NCBI GenBank assembly: GCA_004154925.1
Contig: QJNS01000046.1
Span: 62,001-126,000, forward strand
Origin: Monosporascus cannonballus
Taxonomy: Eukaryota; Ascomycota; Sordariomycetes; Xylariales
Length of the DNA: 64,000 nt
Reading direction: 5' to 3'
The notes under the pieces are model-generated. The model saw nothing but the letters and a program-made list of their open reading frames with translations. It ran no database searches and was not told the origin of the DNA. The first letter of the stretch is position 1. Each line of letters begins with the position of its first letter. Below, one piece after another: positions 1 to 13,300 of the stretch. The position numbers were made by a program, and so were the translations under genes.

Positions 1-1000
1 TAAGGAATAAGATTATATCTTACGTTTTTTAAGGTGTTGATAAAATCTTTTTACTATAATAATAATAATATCTTTAAATTATATAAGGCTTTTTTAATTA
101 ATAAAACTTTATTACAATATAGGTATTTCGAAGGCGTTTTTATATATATGTCGTATGGTAAATTTACGTAAACGAAACGTTAATAACGTTATATTGCTTA
201 AGTTTTAAATCGAAACGGATTACGATAATAATTAACGTTCGGAAAGGTTTTGGGTAAATATAAACGTATATATATTGTTATATACGTTTTTAAATTATTA
301 ATTATTACCTATTATACGTTATACCTTGTATTTCTGTAATTATTTATCTTTATCGAATTTATAAACATATATTTATATATATTTTGGGACCTATTTCCCT
401 TTAATAGAAAGTTAATTAATAATTTCTTGGGACTTTATATCTTTTTAATTTTATAAACAAGCCTTTTCGGCTTTTAGAAATCTTTACTTTAGCAGATATA
501 TATTTAGTTTTTTATGGCCTTACGGCGGTAAAGGTAAATTATACTAATATATCTGGTTTTACAACTGGAATACTTTTTCGTATATTAATAGATTATAGTT
601 TTTTCTATTAAGACAGCGCGTATTTCGGGTTATTAATTTCCTTAAAGTTTCGTAACTTATCGGCTGTGTATTAATCGTATTAATAAAATAGGCTTTAAGC
701 TTTACGTTAAACGCGGTTTTTTATACTTTGTAATTATATCGAAAATTATTTTTTAATACGAGATATACGGTAAACCTTTTTTTAACCGTAAGATATTTTC
801 GTTTTTTACCGTTACTCTGGGTTAAATAATATGATGAAAATCTAGGCTAACCTTTATTTTTCCTATCGGCATAATAATCGAAATAATTATTAAAATACAC
901 GCTAGGAGAAAAAATATTTTAAAAGACAGGAATAATTCGAATATAACGATCGTATAAAGATAATCAGTTTTTTACGAACAAATTTATTTTAGTTTATCCT
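1..1000 (-). pseudogene. Ty1/copia-like pol remnant (reverse transcriptase end)
   Basis: The minus strand of roughly 10-230 reads like the copia reverse transcriptase block in which an NAF-type motif is followed by a tyrosine/proline stretch and a KALYGL motif. What is seen is NVFVYVNLPYDIYI, then KVLLIKKALYNLK, with stops replacing likely Gln/Trp codons. Upstream on the same strand (to about 1,000) other short pol-like stretches occur, but I cannot assign them to subdomains. The element continues beyond the left edge and no LTR was found. Stops and A/T transitions indicate RIP. Family-level call rests on the KALYGL-like block only. Confidence 0.5.
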
Positions 1001-3270
1001 GTACCTTTTTTACGTTAATACCGTTTTGTTCTATAATTTCCGGTTCAACTAATATTTAAACTCTTCTGTTTAGGTTTTTATTTTCTTTTTATATATGTAT
1101 ATTTAAGTGGTTTATAACTTAATTAGGAATAGATATTTATCGAAATATGCGTTATAATTTGGTTTCTTTAATATAAAAAAGTTTTTTTTAAATGCTTAAT
1201 GTTTTCTGAAAAAGTAATTTGTTCCTTAAATTATACGTTTCGAATAACGTTAACCTTGTTCGTTAAAGAGTTCCAAATATCGTAAATATTCGTTAATCGG
1301 TAACCGATAAAATAGCCGATTTAAATTTTTAAATTTAATTTGTAAAGGATTTTGTTATAACGGTTGTTGTTATAACATAAACTATATAATCGTAAATTTG
1401 CAAGAAAGATTATTAAGGCTTATAATTAAACAATATTATACCGTCCATATATGCTAGGTAAATATATTAAGCCTTATAGGGAACGTGTCAAAAAAAGGCA
1501 TATTTAGGCGTTCAGTTATATAAGTACATTACCGTTTTAAAAATATATACAATTAAGAATAATAATAATTTAAGGTTATTTCGTATTACGGTTTTTTTTA
1601 ATTATATCCCTTAAACGCTTTATATTCCCATATTAGGTTTAGATAGAGGGTATTAATGGTTTTAATTTGATATTAAAATGAATCGATTATAATATATTTT
1701 AAAATATTTAATTTCTTAAGATTTTATTATCTTATTCGATTATTTACGAAAAAACTTTGTTCCAATTCTTAAAAAAGCTTAAAAAACACCGGGATACATT
1801 AAATAAAATATTTTATTTTTCGTTTTTAAAGTATCTATCCCAAATATAAATTAATTATCTATCGATAGCAAATATTACGTATTTGTATTTTTTCAAGTCT
1901 TTTTCGAAATCCGTAAAATCGATAGTTATTTTTTGACCTAATTAAAAAATACCTTTCTTTTATATATAACGTATTTGTCTTTTATCTTTCGTTTTGCTAT
2001 ATACTTGGTATTCGACTGTTATAAGACCTTTTAGTTATACCTCTTAACATAGAACGGAAGTTAAGCGATTATTTTAAGGCCTGGATAACTTAGACCTAAA
2101 TATTATATGCTCTTATCGCCGGTACGTAATGATTTTATAGTTTTTAAATTAACGTTTCGTTAATAAATTGTAAATATTAAATTAAAAGTTATTATATCGA
2201 TAATTTGAAAAATAAATTAATTTAATTTATTTAGTGATGTAATAATAACCTAATTATATTTATTTCTAATATAATTATTAATCCTTTTATGATCTTATTA
2301 ATGTCCTTTTTTCCAGAATTATCGGAATAATTCTATATTGTACACAAAATAGTTATGGTGAGTTATATCGTATAAACGTAACGCCTTTATCCTGTTAGGG
2401 CTTCAAAATAACATATTTATCTATTTATAACCATTAATCGGGACGAAATTATTTCCAGAATATATTCCGTTACCTTATATAATATGTTTATAATTAAGGA
2501 ATTTTTTAATCACGTTAAAGATATATATCATCGATCCTAAATCCAGGGTAAAAAAATTCCTTAAGGGGTAAAACAAAATACTTATTACGCCGCGCGCGCG
2601 TAATTAATTAGAAAGTACGTTAATACCTGTTTAATTTCCTTTAGAAATTATTCCTTTTTTAGGTAATTACTCTTTTTATGCTGTTCGATAACTAATTAAT
2701 CTTTTTCTTTAAAGATTAATTAAAAATCATGTTATCCTTTATATCAGTAGTTATAATTTCGTGAAAGCGGAAATTCTTTGCGGCTTTATGGGGAAAAATA
2801 TAATAATATTGGAGTAATTTGTAATAAAGGTATATATAAGCCTTATAACGGATACTCTAAGAATCCGATTCGTTACGTTTCCGCTTGCTGTTATTTCGGT
2901 CCGAATATAAACTTTTACGGCTACCTCGTTTTGGAAATCGCCCTAGGGCTTTGCCCCGTAACTATCGGTTAGTAAATTCGGTTTCGTCCTGATCAGGATG
3001 GTTTTAATTAATGGGGTTTACGGGAGCCTCGTAAAAAATCGGAAATATTGCCTTAAGATTTCTTGACGGTTATTAATAAGTTATATTTTAATGGTCCAAA
3101 AGGCTAACAGCCATTTCCTAAGAATTAATCGTCCTATTATCGATTTTAACTTTTTTCATTATCTGGAAGATAATTATTTAGGTTTTTATAATAAAGGCCA
3201 GTACTGTATACAGGTCGTTAATCTGTATAATCGTTATTTTCGTTTTTGGAATACCGTATCGCTATTCCAA
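1000..3270. other. A+T-rich RIP-degraded DNA, unassigned
   Basis: No intact gene. Two short plus-strand open stretches (2,778-2,972 and 3,091-3,270) are less A+T-rich and read as plausible protein, but have no recognisable motif. A CpG run (positions 2,588-2,600, GCGCGCGC core) stands out in otherwise C/G-poor sequence. It fits RIP sparing CpG. The family A element to the right begins at 3,271. Confidence 0.5.
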
Positions 3271-3645
3271 TATAACGGCTTAGAGTTTAACCAACTATTA
3301 AACCTTGGTGGTACGGGTTTATATTAGCAGGATTATCGTGGAAATATAAGCAATAAATATAATAATTGTATTATGTCTCGTAATACCAAAGATATCTTAG
3401 GTAACGATATTATTTTACAAGTTAAAACTATCTAAATTATAAAAATAATAAACGTATATTTCCTTTTCCTTTTTGACTCAATCGTTTATAAATACATAGC
3501 TAGTAATATTTATGATTTTTTGGGATTATCTTTAATTATTAATAATTATTAATTTGGTAATAATTACCATTACGTAAGTTACAAAGTGGTCCATATAATT
3601 CTTATCTAACTGTTTTTAACGCCGGAATTTGTTTAAATCGTAATA
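3271..3645 (-). repeat. Family A LTR, 3' LTR of the outer element
   Basis: 375 bp. In the element's own direction (minus) it begins TATTACGATTT (RIPed TGTTACGAC) and ends AGCCGTTATA (RIPed GCCGTCACA). It aligns along its length with the better-preserved solo LTR at 59,158-59,533. Directly inside it on the minus strand lies a purine tract, GGGGAAAAAAAATCG (3,646-3,660), which is the expected polypurine tract and fixes the orientation. Confidence 0.85.
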
Positions 3646-6600
3646 CGATTTTTTTTCCCCAAATTCTTACTTTTAAGATTTTTTTCTTTTTCTTTTTTTC
3701 GTTTACTAAATGATTTATTTTGTTTTTAATCATATCGTTTCGTATTTCCAAAATTTGTCGCGTTTTTCGTTCTTTTATCATTTATCCTATTAACTTTATA
3801 AAAGCTTTTAACGAATTCGGATACGAAATTATGTTTTATTTAATTTATTTTTCGAAAAACATTAAATACCAAATAATGTACAATATTTTAAGGTATAAAA
3901 AATATATTAATCAAAGTCGGTTTTATAAGAATACCGGTATACCGCTTTGTTTTTTATACAATATTTATCGGAAATATTAACTTTTAAAACGCGAAAAAGC
4001 GCTTACTGAAAAACAATTATTAAAGTTTTAATAGTTTTATCTTAAAACCCAACGTTATTATTTAAAAAAATATACGAAATTTTTTTCGTTTTATTTATTT
4101 ACGTAAATAAAAGGCGTTAACCTATTCGAAAACAATTATTACGGTATAACGCAAGGTTTAATCGTTAAACAAATTAAGAAAACAAAAATACCAAAAATAA
4201 AAGCGGCTGGAAATTACTATTACGGCTATTTCGTTAATGCAAATTACGCCCGATTAGCCCGACATCCCGGTTATTAATTGATTGGCTACTAACTGGGATA
4301 TTCATATTATTGTTAATAAAACTTTTTAACAAATATAAGGCGCTCATAAAATTCTTAATAAATTTCTAAATATTTTCGGAATCCGGATATTGCTTTTATT
4401 TAATTTAATACTAGGTAAATCCATTTTATTTTTATATATCGAAAATCTTCTTTATTTCGCATATTTATTTATCTTTCACTTCTATGCCATTTTACTCCAT
4501 ATGTATTTTAATTATATTTATTATTAATTCGAATAAAGAAACGTAAGAATTTAAATAAAATTTAATTTTTAATAAAAACGTTAATTAATTATTATTTTTT
4601 TATAATTCTTGTAACGACTTCAAATAAACCGATATATTTAAAATCTAATTTCCTTTTTAGCTATTTTATTTCAATATTTTTATAACGAAAAAGACTATTT
4701 TCCCCTTTTCGAAAATTAATCTTTTTAATCTCTTTTAGTTATAATATTTACTTATTTAATTTCGTACGACTTTTAAGTCCGTTTTTATTTCTTAATATAA
4801 TTATCATAATTATTTTAAAATAAAAATTACTTTAATATTAATTAAACCGTTATTGCGTATTTTGCTGTAAATTTTTAAAAAGATCCAAAATTTACATTTA
4901 TTAATATTATCTTAATCCTTTTATAATAACTGGTATTATAGGTTAATTATATAATTCATAACTTCTTAACCTAATTATTTTATTTCTAATTAATATAATA
5001 TTATACATAAATTTCCAAAGTTTAATTTATCCGTTCCGTTTATATATTTATCTAAAGTTTCAATACGTTAAACAGTCTATAATTTAACCCAATTTATGCC
5101 GTTAGGCTTTGCGAAAATTTCGATGCAAATATCGATCATTTATTTAAAATAGTTTTTATACATAATCAAAATATTTAAAAGAATTTTTAAAAGAATATTT
5201 ATTATATTTTCTGGATTTATATATTCGTAATATAGTAAAACATAAGAAAACTTCGTAAATGGATTAACGATTACGAAAATATTCTCGTAATATATATCCG
5301 GAATTAAGTTTTTTAATAAAAGATATTAATTAATAAAATCGAATATAATTAAATATTATAATTACTTTATAATTAATAATGGCTCTAATTTTCCGTATGG
5401 TTTATATCGTTATAATTTTTGTTCTATTGCAAATATCGTATTACCGTACGATTTTTTATACCGTTACTTTTATTTTAGTAAAGCAATATATACGTGAAAA
5501 CTGTTTTAAAGTTTTATAAATCTTTAGATATCCGTATAACTAATATTCGTATATTTTTTATATTAAACCTTTCTTGTATTTCTTTAGAATCTATATTTTA
5601 TTTTTATTTTTTTTAGTTTTCTGCCTAATTATCGTTATATTATTAGATTATCTAATATATATCATAATATATTACACAAATTATCGTAACTTATTATAGG
5701 CGTAAACATTTTTTTATAATAATATCGAAAATTTTATAATTAATTTTAATTAACTTTTTTTCGAAATTTCGATATTTATTAAACATATTTACTTTATTAT
5801 TTTTTAGTTTTTTTGATAAATAATAACGGCAACGAAATTTGCCAATTTTGCTCTGTATTTTATTTATCGTTTGATAAATTTCTTAATCGTAATATATCAG
5901 GTAAATTTTTGATAATCCATATAAGTCCTAATCTATTGTAAGTCTTTTTTAGAAAATATTTAAATTTTCGAAATGCCATAATAATAATTATAAATACCTT
6001 AATTGAAATATAGTACTTGAATTCGGCCTTTTTTAAATTTATATAAAAAATATAATAAGATATAATTTATTTGAATTATATCGTTATTCGATTATTATAT
6101 TTATTGCGTAATCCGAAATATTAGTTTTTAATTTAATGAATTAATTTAAATTATATATTCTCAATATTAATTTGCTGATAATTATATTTTTAAAATTGTG
6201 AAATGCGTTTTCTGTATATAACATTTATTTAATTCTTTTTCGTAAAATTTATTAAAGCTATAATTATTTTAATAAAATTTCGACTAAATGTTTCATAGTA
6301 AACGGCGAATTTAAAGAATACGTATATTTTTTAAATATAATTCACGTTTATTATTTTATACTTATAACCTTTTTCATAAGGTTTATTTTATATATTTTAG
6401 TATAATAATTTACCTTAAATATTTTATTTTTTGTATATAAAATTTAGGTTTTTCCGTAATAATAAATAACTGTACGTTTTATGAAGCTTAAAAAACTTTA
6501 TAAATGTAATTTGCGTATATGCTTTCGGTTTAAAAAATAAAAATATCGTCAAGAGAGCAAATAACAAAAATATCGATGTATTTTAATAATATATAATTTA

Positions 6601-6945
6601 TCATCTATTAAGAGATTATTAATACATTCGTAAATCTTATTAACGAAATTAAATATTTAAATAGTCCGTATTTTATTTTGAAAATTATTTTTATTCGTAT
6701 TTTCTTAATCCTAATACGGTTATATTTATTTTTAAGATCCAATATTATGAATTATTTGGTTTCGTAAAATCGGTTTTTGATTTCCGTAATTCAAAATAAT
6801 AATATCCGATTTTTAATAATAATATCGTTTAAATATGGATAATTAACTATACGTCGTAAATTCACACTTTTAGGGATAAAAATAAAAGCTATTTTATTAA
6901 TAATTTCGAAAATCGAATTTAAATTTATCAAACCGACTTTCTAAA
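3646..6945 (-). mobile_element. Family A Ty3/gypsy, pol 3' half (outer copy)
   Basis: Homologous, in reverse orientation, to 9.69-12.98 kb and to 21.3-24.06 kb. Order on the minus strand is reverse transcriptase (around 6.9-6.1 kb), RNase H/integrase (around 5.9-4.5 kb), then a 3' region. The polymerase active site is seen near 6,550 as LDDIFIF, with both aspartates kept. All frames carry many stops. Similarity to the nested copy stops near 6,945, where the nested element's leader starts. I infer this is the downstream half of an element whose gag/protease half lies at 13.3-15.7 kb. Confidence 0.8.
3720..3980 (+). pseudogene. Antisense ORF in family A 3' region (copy 1)
   Basis: Open frame opposite to pol, between integrase and the 3' LTR. 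It shares a colinear core with the same-position frames in the two other family A copies (12,629-12,865 minus; 21,384-21,683 plus): an aromatic-rich FGYEIMFYLIYFSKNIKYQI stretch, then a KKYI-x-SRFY block. The copy at 21.4 kb has Cys where this one has Tyr (RRRCNNFGI versus SRFYKNTGI), as TGT to TAT RIP would give. Function unknown. The Cys spacing and basic helix are reminiscent of small fungal Cys-rich proteins with a coiled-coil tail, but this is a guess. Confidence 0.5.
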
Positions 6946-9900
6946 TAACCCGAATGACTTATTTACTAAACCTCTGATTACCCACATATTAAATTGTAAT
7001 TCGAAAAAAAAAATTTCGCCTTTTTTGCGAAAACATTCTTCGACGACTACATACCACTAATATATGCATTTTTTAGCTTAAAAATGATAATGATCTTACG
7101 ATATCTTTTTAAACCGCTTAAAAGAAATTTAATAAAAAAAGGTTCCCGAAATTAAAAAGCTTTTTCGAATAAGCCAAATTATTTAACTAAATCTTATTAA
7201 AAAACTAAAAAATTCCTTAAATTGGCTATATTAACGTTTTTTAATAAATCTTTAACTAAATTATAATTATATTTAAATTAATACCGAATATTCTTTAAAT
7301 ATTTTCCCGTTTGATTTATTACGCTTATTCCATAAATCGATTTTATAATCGGTCGATTTATCACAAATACGGTTATTTAATTCGAATCTGTTATAAGAAA
7401 ATACGTTATCTTATTAATCGAAAAACGAAACCCAAATATAATACAAATTTATAACAATTATAAATAATTTGAATAATTATTAACGAAAACTTTTAAAATC
7501 ATAAACGAAAAAATAGAAGCCGTAACACAAATGCAGCAATTTATAACAAAAGGTTTTAATATTTAATTATAATAATATAATAATTTAGCTAACCGGTAAA
7601 TTTAATTAAAAACAAAAAACATTGAAAATTAAGTTCTTTAACGGCCTTAAAAAAATGCAAAAATCTTTTTTTAAATTTAATCCGCTTAAATATTTATCGG
7701 ATTATATCATTATAATAATTATAATTAACGATCGACAATACGTATAACGTATTAAAAATATTTAAAAAAAAATAATAACAAACTCCGATATATAATGATA
7801 TTAACGTTTTTCGACACAATAATACTTTTTACGGTACAAAATCAGCATTTATAAACTTAAAACGCATTTATAAAAAGAGTTAAAGCCAAATTAAATACTA
7901 TTATTACAACAAAATAAATTATAAGGTATTATGATATAAAGCACCTAACAGCTCTATTAAGACAACTAAAAACATATACCTGGAAAATAATCCAAGAAAT
8001 ATCAAAAGGATTAAAATAAATCTATTAACATAATTCAGCTTAAATACAGGCCAGGCTCTCTATAACAAACAGTCCAATCAGGATTATTACGATAAAAGAT
8101 TCGACGAAAAAAACGAAAAACCAGGAAATTAACTTAATAAATATTGCAAACATAATACAAAGCATTGTAAGGATAATTACGTAATTATTAGAATTAAATA
8201 AAGGAAGTTTATCTCGGAACTTTTAATCGATATAGCAAAATACATACCATATATGATCAACGACGAAAATATCCCGGTTACGAAAAATAAAAATAATATA
8301 TCCATAAACGAATTACCCGCATATATTATGGAAAATTCGTTTTTCCAAACCGTACCGGAAATAACAAAAACAATAAATAATAGTATCGATAATTTCGAAC
8401 TATAATCTGAAGAAATATCCAGTAATTAGTTAAAGCAAAAGATTAACGTAAAAAAAAGCAATACCAGCAAAAAAAACCCCTTTTACAATTATTAGTAATA
8501 TGATTACTAAACGGAAAAAGAATTAATTTAGCGCATAATAAAAAGGTATTACAAAAAAATTAGTACAGATCACCATGTTTAATTAATATTTATTATAAAT
8601 CCTTAGAAAAAAAGGTTATTAAAAATACATTAATTTAGAGGCGATCTTTGCAATAATAATTAAGATAACGTAAAATAGGATATAATCGTAAATATAAAAA
8701 AATTACTTAATGAAAAAAGAATTATAACAAAATCAAAAATCATTAATACGATTTAAAAGAATAATACGCTAACAATAACAACATATATAACAACTTAACG
8801 CGCTAAACGAAAAAACATAAAAAAGGTTTAATAAATTTAAACAAAAATTAAATAAAAGGTTACCTATAAAAAAACCGCAGGATAACAAAACCCAGAAAAA
8901 TCAAAAGAAATTTCCGAAAAGGATTCTAAACGTAACGATAACAGCTATTAATAACATTTTTATTTTAGAAATACGGATCGGAACGTATTAATATACCGCA
9001 ATAATAAATTACGGAACTTTGGGCGGGAAATACATTATATCGGATATAATTAATAAGCTTAAACTGCTATAAAGATACAAATTAGAACCTTATATAGCGA
9101 TAAATGTCGAAAATTAAGAATTCGTTTACGATAACGGAAAGATCATACGGAAAATTAATTACCTCGAGATTTTTGTCCAAGGACAATACCAAATAATGGA
9201 TTTCGATATCGTTTTATCTGAGAATTACGATATAATCTTAAGATTACCATAAATACACCAGTACAGAGTTTTAATTAACGGTAAAAGTAAGTAAATAAAA
9301 TTCGTTTTACATCTTATTAATACACGAAAAAAAAATTAAAATCTTAATATTCGATCGATAATAACGACAAATAAAGGCATAAGAATACGAGAAAAACATG
9401 AGTACAAGAAAAACATATAATATACTATTACTATTATTAAGACGAAACTAAAATAATTAAATAACGATTTAAAATAATAACAACAAAAACCCCAAAAATC
9501 AAAAACTCTAATTAATATATTATTATAATATTACAGATATAAACTACTTTTTAAAAAAAACTTAATACGAAATTGCTAGAACATAATAAATAAAACTATA
9601 AAATAATCTTTAAAAAAGGATCCCCGACAATGTTTTACCCCTTCTATAATTTTAACGAAATAAATTACGTATTTTCAAAAAATACCAAGAAAATTGGTTA
9701 TAAAATAATAGATTTAACCTTCGAAATCACTAGCAAAATACCCTATATTCTTTATACTTAAAAAGATATAGAATTACAACATATAATTAATTATCGCTAA
9801 CTAAATAACATTCTTATTAAATATCGAATGGTATTATTTTTAATTACGGCAATAAAAAAACCGATTTTACAAAATTAAATAATTTATAATATTGAATTTC

Positions 9901-12628
9901 AAAAATAAATATAAACTGATTAAACTTAAGAAAAAATACGAATAAAAAATAACTTTTAAAACAAAATATAAATTATTTAAATATTTGATTATATTAATAA
10001 TATTTATTAATGTACCAATAATTTTCTAACGGATAATAAATTATATATTATAAAAATACCTCGATATATTCGTCGTTTAGTATCTCGATAACATTTTTAT
10101 TTTTTCCGAGACGGAAGAAAATACATACAAAATACATTTATAAAATTTATCACGTTTTATAAAACGTAAATATATTTATTAATACGGAAAGGAATTAATT
10201 TTATTAATAAAAAATAAAATTTTAAGTTGTATTATTATTCCAAAATATATTAAAATATATCTTAAGAAAATTCCTATATTTACAAAATAATAAGCGATAA
10301 CGATAATTAAAACAAAAATATTCCTTAAATTTGCTAATTATTATAAAAAGCTTATTCCAAATGTTATCACAATAATTATACACTTAATAAATTTTACAAA
10401 AAAAGTTCAAATAAATGCCAAATACGGAAAAAGTATTTTAAGATATTAACAACACGATTATTAACGAATTAATACTAATTATGTACGATTTAAGCCGTTC
10501 CGTTAAATTAAAATCCGATATTTCGGATTATACGTTAAACATAATAATTGGATAACGAAATAATTAAGGCAAATTTTGCCTTATTATATTTTTTTCGTAT
10601 ACATTAAAAAGAACCTAATTTAATAACAGTATTCAAAATAAAAAGTGTATAATTATTATTATGGGGTTTCGAAATTTTAAGCACTTTTAAAAGGAAATTT
10701 GTACCAAATTAAGGTTTACACAAATTATCAAAATATTACCCGATATACCATAAGCAAAATATTTACAAAATAATAATTAAAATACGCGGAAAAATTAATG
10801 AATTTTTATTTCATTATTATTGATAAAGAGGCTTAAAAATAACAAAACAAATACCTTAAGCCAATAACTAGATCTCTAAAAAGAATTAATTAAAATTAAT
10901 TAAATAATTTTAGATAGCATTATAAAAAATATTTATATTTAAGACAAAATACGATACTTCGGGCAATATATTACGATATATATTAGAAAATCTAATAACA
11001 TAATAATAATCTCCTAAAAAACCAAAAATACATAAAATATATATTTTAGAAAATTATCCAAATATTTTAATAGGAAAAATACATAAATATTTATTATACA
11101 GATATTTAGGGATTTAAAGACCTTTAAAACAATTTTAACGTATATATTCATTGTTGAAATACAATTAATTATATAAAAAACTCTACGGTAATACGATATT
11201 TGTGCTAAAATAAAAATTCGACGATATAAGCCATCCGGAAAATTACAATTATTATCAATCGCAAAACGATTATAATATTTAATTTTATATATTTTTATTA
11301 TTAAACTTCTTATATCAAAAAGTCGAGCTATAAATATATATTACGATAAGATTTTCGTGATCGTTAACCGATTTACGAAATTGTCCTATTTCTTACCATA
11401 TTACGAAAGCATAAACGCCAAATAAAGAATATATTTTTTTTTAAAAAAAGTATTTTCAATATATATGGATTACCCATAAAAGTTATTTCAAACAAAAGAT
11501 CGATATTCGTATCTAAGCTTTGGCAAGGCCTAACAGCAAAATTCACCCTAAATTACAAATTATTTAATATAATTAAACATTAAATAAATAAATAAACGGA
11601 ACCAATAAATCAAATCTTAAAAATTTGCTTATAATATTATATTAATTATAAACAAAATAATTAAATTAAAAAATATTCATCGCGTAATTAACTTAATAAT
11701 ATTAATTATTATAAAAGTTTTTAAATAATACTAATCAATGTAAGCTTTGGATATATTTCAAGAATTTACAGAAAAATACGTAATAATAATTTAATTAATA
11801 TTGAAATACTTTTTATATTAAAATAATTAGGATAAATACAACAAAACATTAAAATAAAACTGGAATTCGTGCAAAACCAAATAAGTAAATTTTATAACTA
11901 GAAAAAATATAAAAAATAAACCTTCAAAAAAAGGGAAATATTTTTCCTTGTCCTAAAGAATATTTAAACCAAACGACCCAATAAAAGACTCGATTTTAAA
12001 TATATCGGTTTATATAAAATCGCCAATAATTCGTAAAAAATAATCACTAATTGAAACATTTACCAAGAATTCAATTTAATTTAGTTTTTTATATTGTCCT
12101 ATTCAAATTAGTAACAAATATAATTAAAGTATATACGGCCCAAAACTATATGGAAATAAAAAACAAATAAATATAGGAAATAAAAAATATTTTCGACATA
12201 TAAAAACAAAATAAACTTACCTACCGCCTAATTAAATAAAAAAGTACCCGGATACCGAAAATACCAAAAAACTTATTAAAAACTTTATTAACGCCTAACG
12301 CCTGTAAAAAAATTTTTCACTAACAATAACGAGCATATCCCATTTAATAGCCAATTAATCGGTGACCGGGATATCAAGCTAATCGGCCATAATTTACGTT
12401 AACGTAATAGCCGTAACAGCAAGCTCCAGCTACTTTTATTTTTGGCGTTTTTATTTCTTTAATACGTCCAACGATTAAAACTTACGTTATATCATAATAA
12501 CACTTTTCGAACAGATTAACACCTTTTGTTTACGTAAATAAATAAAACGAAAAAAAACTTCGTTTATTTTTTCCTCATAGTAATGTTAACCCTTAAAATA
12601 AAGCCGTTAAAAGTTTAATAATTATTTT

Positions 12629-12865
12629 TCAGCAAACATTATTTCGCATTCCAAACGATAATCTTTTTAACGAATATTTAATAAAAAAAGATATAGCGGT
12701 ACCATTATAAAACCGATTTCGATTAATATATTCCTTATTCTTTACAATATTGTTTATAATTTCGCACTTAATATTTTTCGAAACATAATAAAAGTAAAAC
12801 ATAATTTCGTATCCGAATTCGCTGAAGGTTTTTACGAAATTAATATAACGAACAATAAAAAACAA
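12629..12865 (-). pseudogene. Antisense ORF in family A 3' region (copy 2)
   Basis: Same place and direction relative to the element as the frame at 3,720-3,980. Shared core: FSEFGYEIMFYFYYVSKNIK, then KEYINRNRFYNGTAI. It stays open for 78 codons although the sense strand is full of stops. No known domain recognised. Confidence 0.5.
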
Positions 12866-12984
12866 AAAACGCGACGAAGATTAAAAATACGAAACGATAT
12901 AACTAAAAACAAAAAAAAAGATATTTACCAAACAAAAAAAAAGAAAGAAATCTTAAAAGTAAGATTTTGGGGAAAGAAAAATCG

Positions 12985-13300
12985 TATTACGACCCAAATA
13001 AATTCTGGCCTCAAAAAACGGTCAGATAAGGTTTATACGAACCACTTTATGGATTACGTAACTATAATTACTACCAGTTATATAATTATAAGCGATTAAG
13101 TTAAAAAAGATATATCTGTTTATTATTTCTATAACTTAAATAACTTTAGTTTGCAATATAATATCGTTACCCAAGGCACCTTTAGTATTACGAGACGTAA
13201 TACGATTACTGTATTTATTGCTCAGATTCCCACGATACTTCTGCCAATATAAACCTGTACGACTAAGGTTTAATAATTGGTTAAACCCCAAGCCGTCATA
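12985..13300 (+). repeat. Family A 3' LTR of the nested copy
   Basis: 316 bp, beginning TATTACGACCC and ending AAGCCGTCATA (RIPed TG...CA). It directly abuts protease-region sequence of the outer element (TTCCCGCCC at 13,301), which corresponds in reverse complement to about 9,020-9,030 of the nested copy. This marks the right insertion boundary. Shorter than the 375-bp LTRs because part of U3 is missing or divergent. Confidence 0.8.

Larger units (their letters stand above)
6945..13300 (+). mobile_element. Family A Ty3/gypsy retroelement, nested copy lacking its 5' LTR
   Basis: Plus-strand order: leader (6.95-7.2 kb, matching 61.6-61.85 kb), gag (7.3-8.9 kb) with a Cys/His cluster YCKHNTKHCKDNY near 8,142-8,183, aspartic protease end (9.0-9.3 kb; DIILRLP then a stop where a Trp is expected), reverse transcriptase (9.8-10.6 kb) with YLDN at 10,081-10,092 in place of YLDD, integrase (11.3-12.2 kb; FVIVNRFTK, Asp to Asn), 3' region, then PPT GGGGAAAGAAAAATCG and the 3' LTR. 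Stops occur throughout. The 5' LTR is absent and the host segment corresponding to 9.03-9.69 kb is missing on the left, so one deletion probably removed both. Confidence 0.85.

Noticed and set aside
481..600. Plus-strand YGLTAV stretch resembling a copia YGL box
   Set aside because: Surrounding plus-strand sequence does not continue as reverse transcriptase; the minus-strand KALYNL block at 1-230 is better supported.
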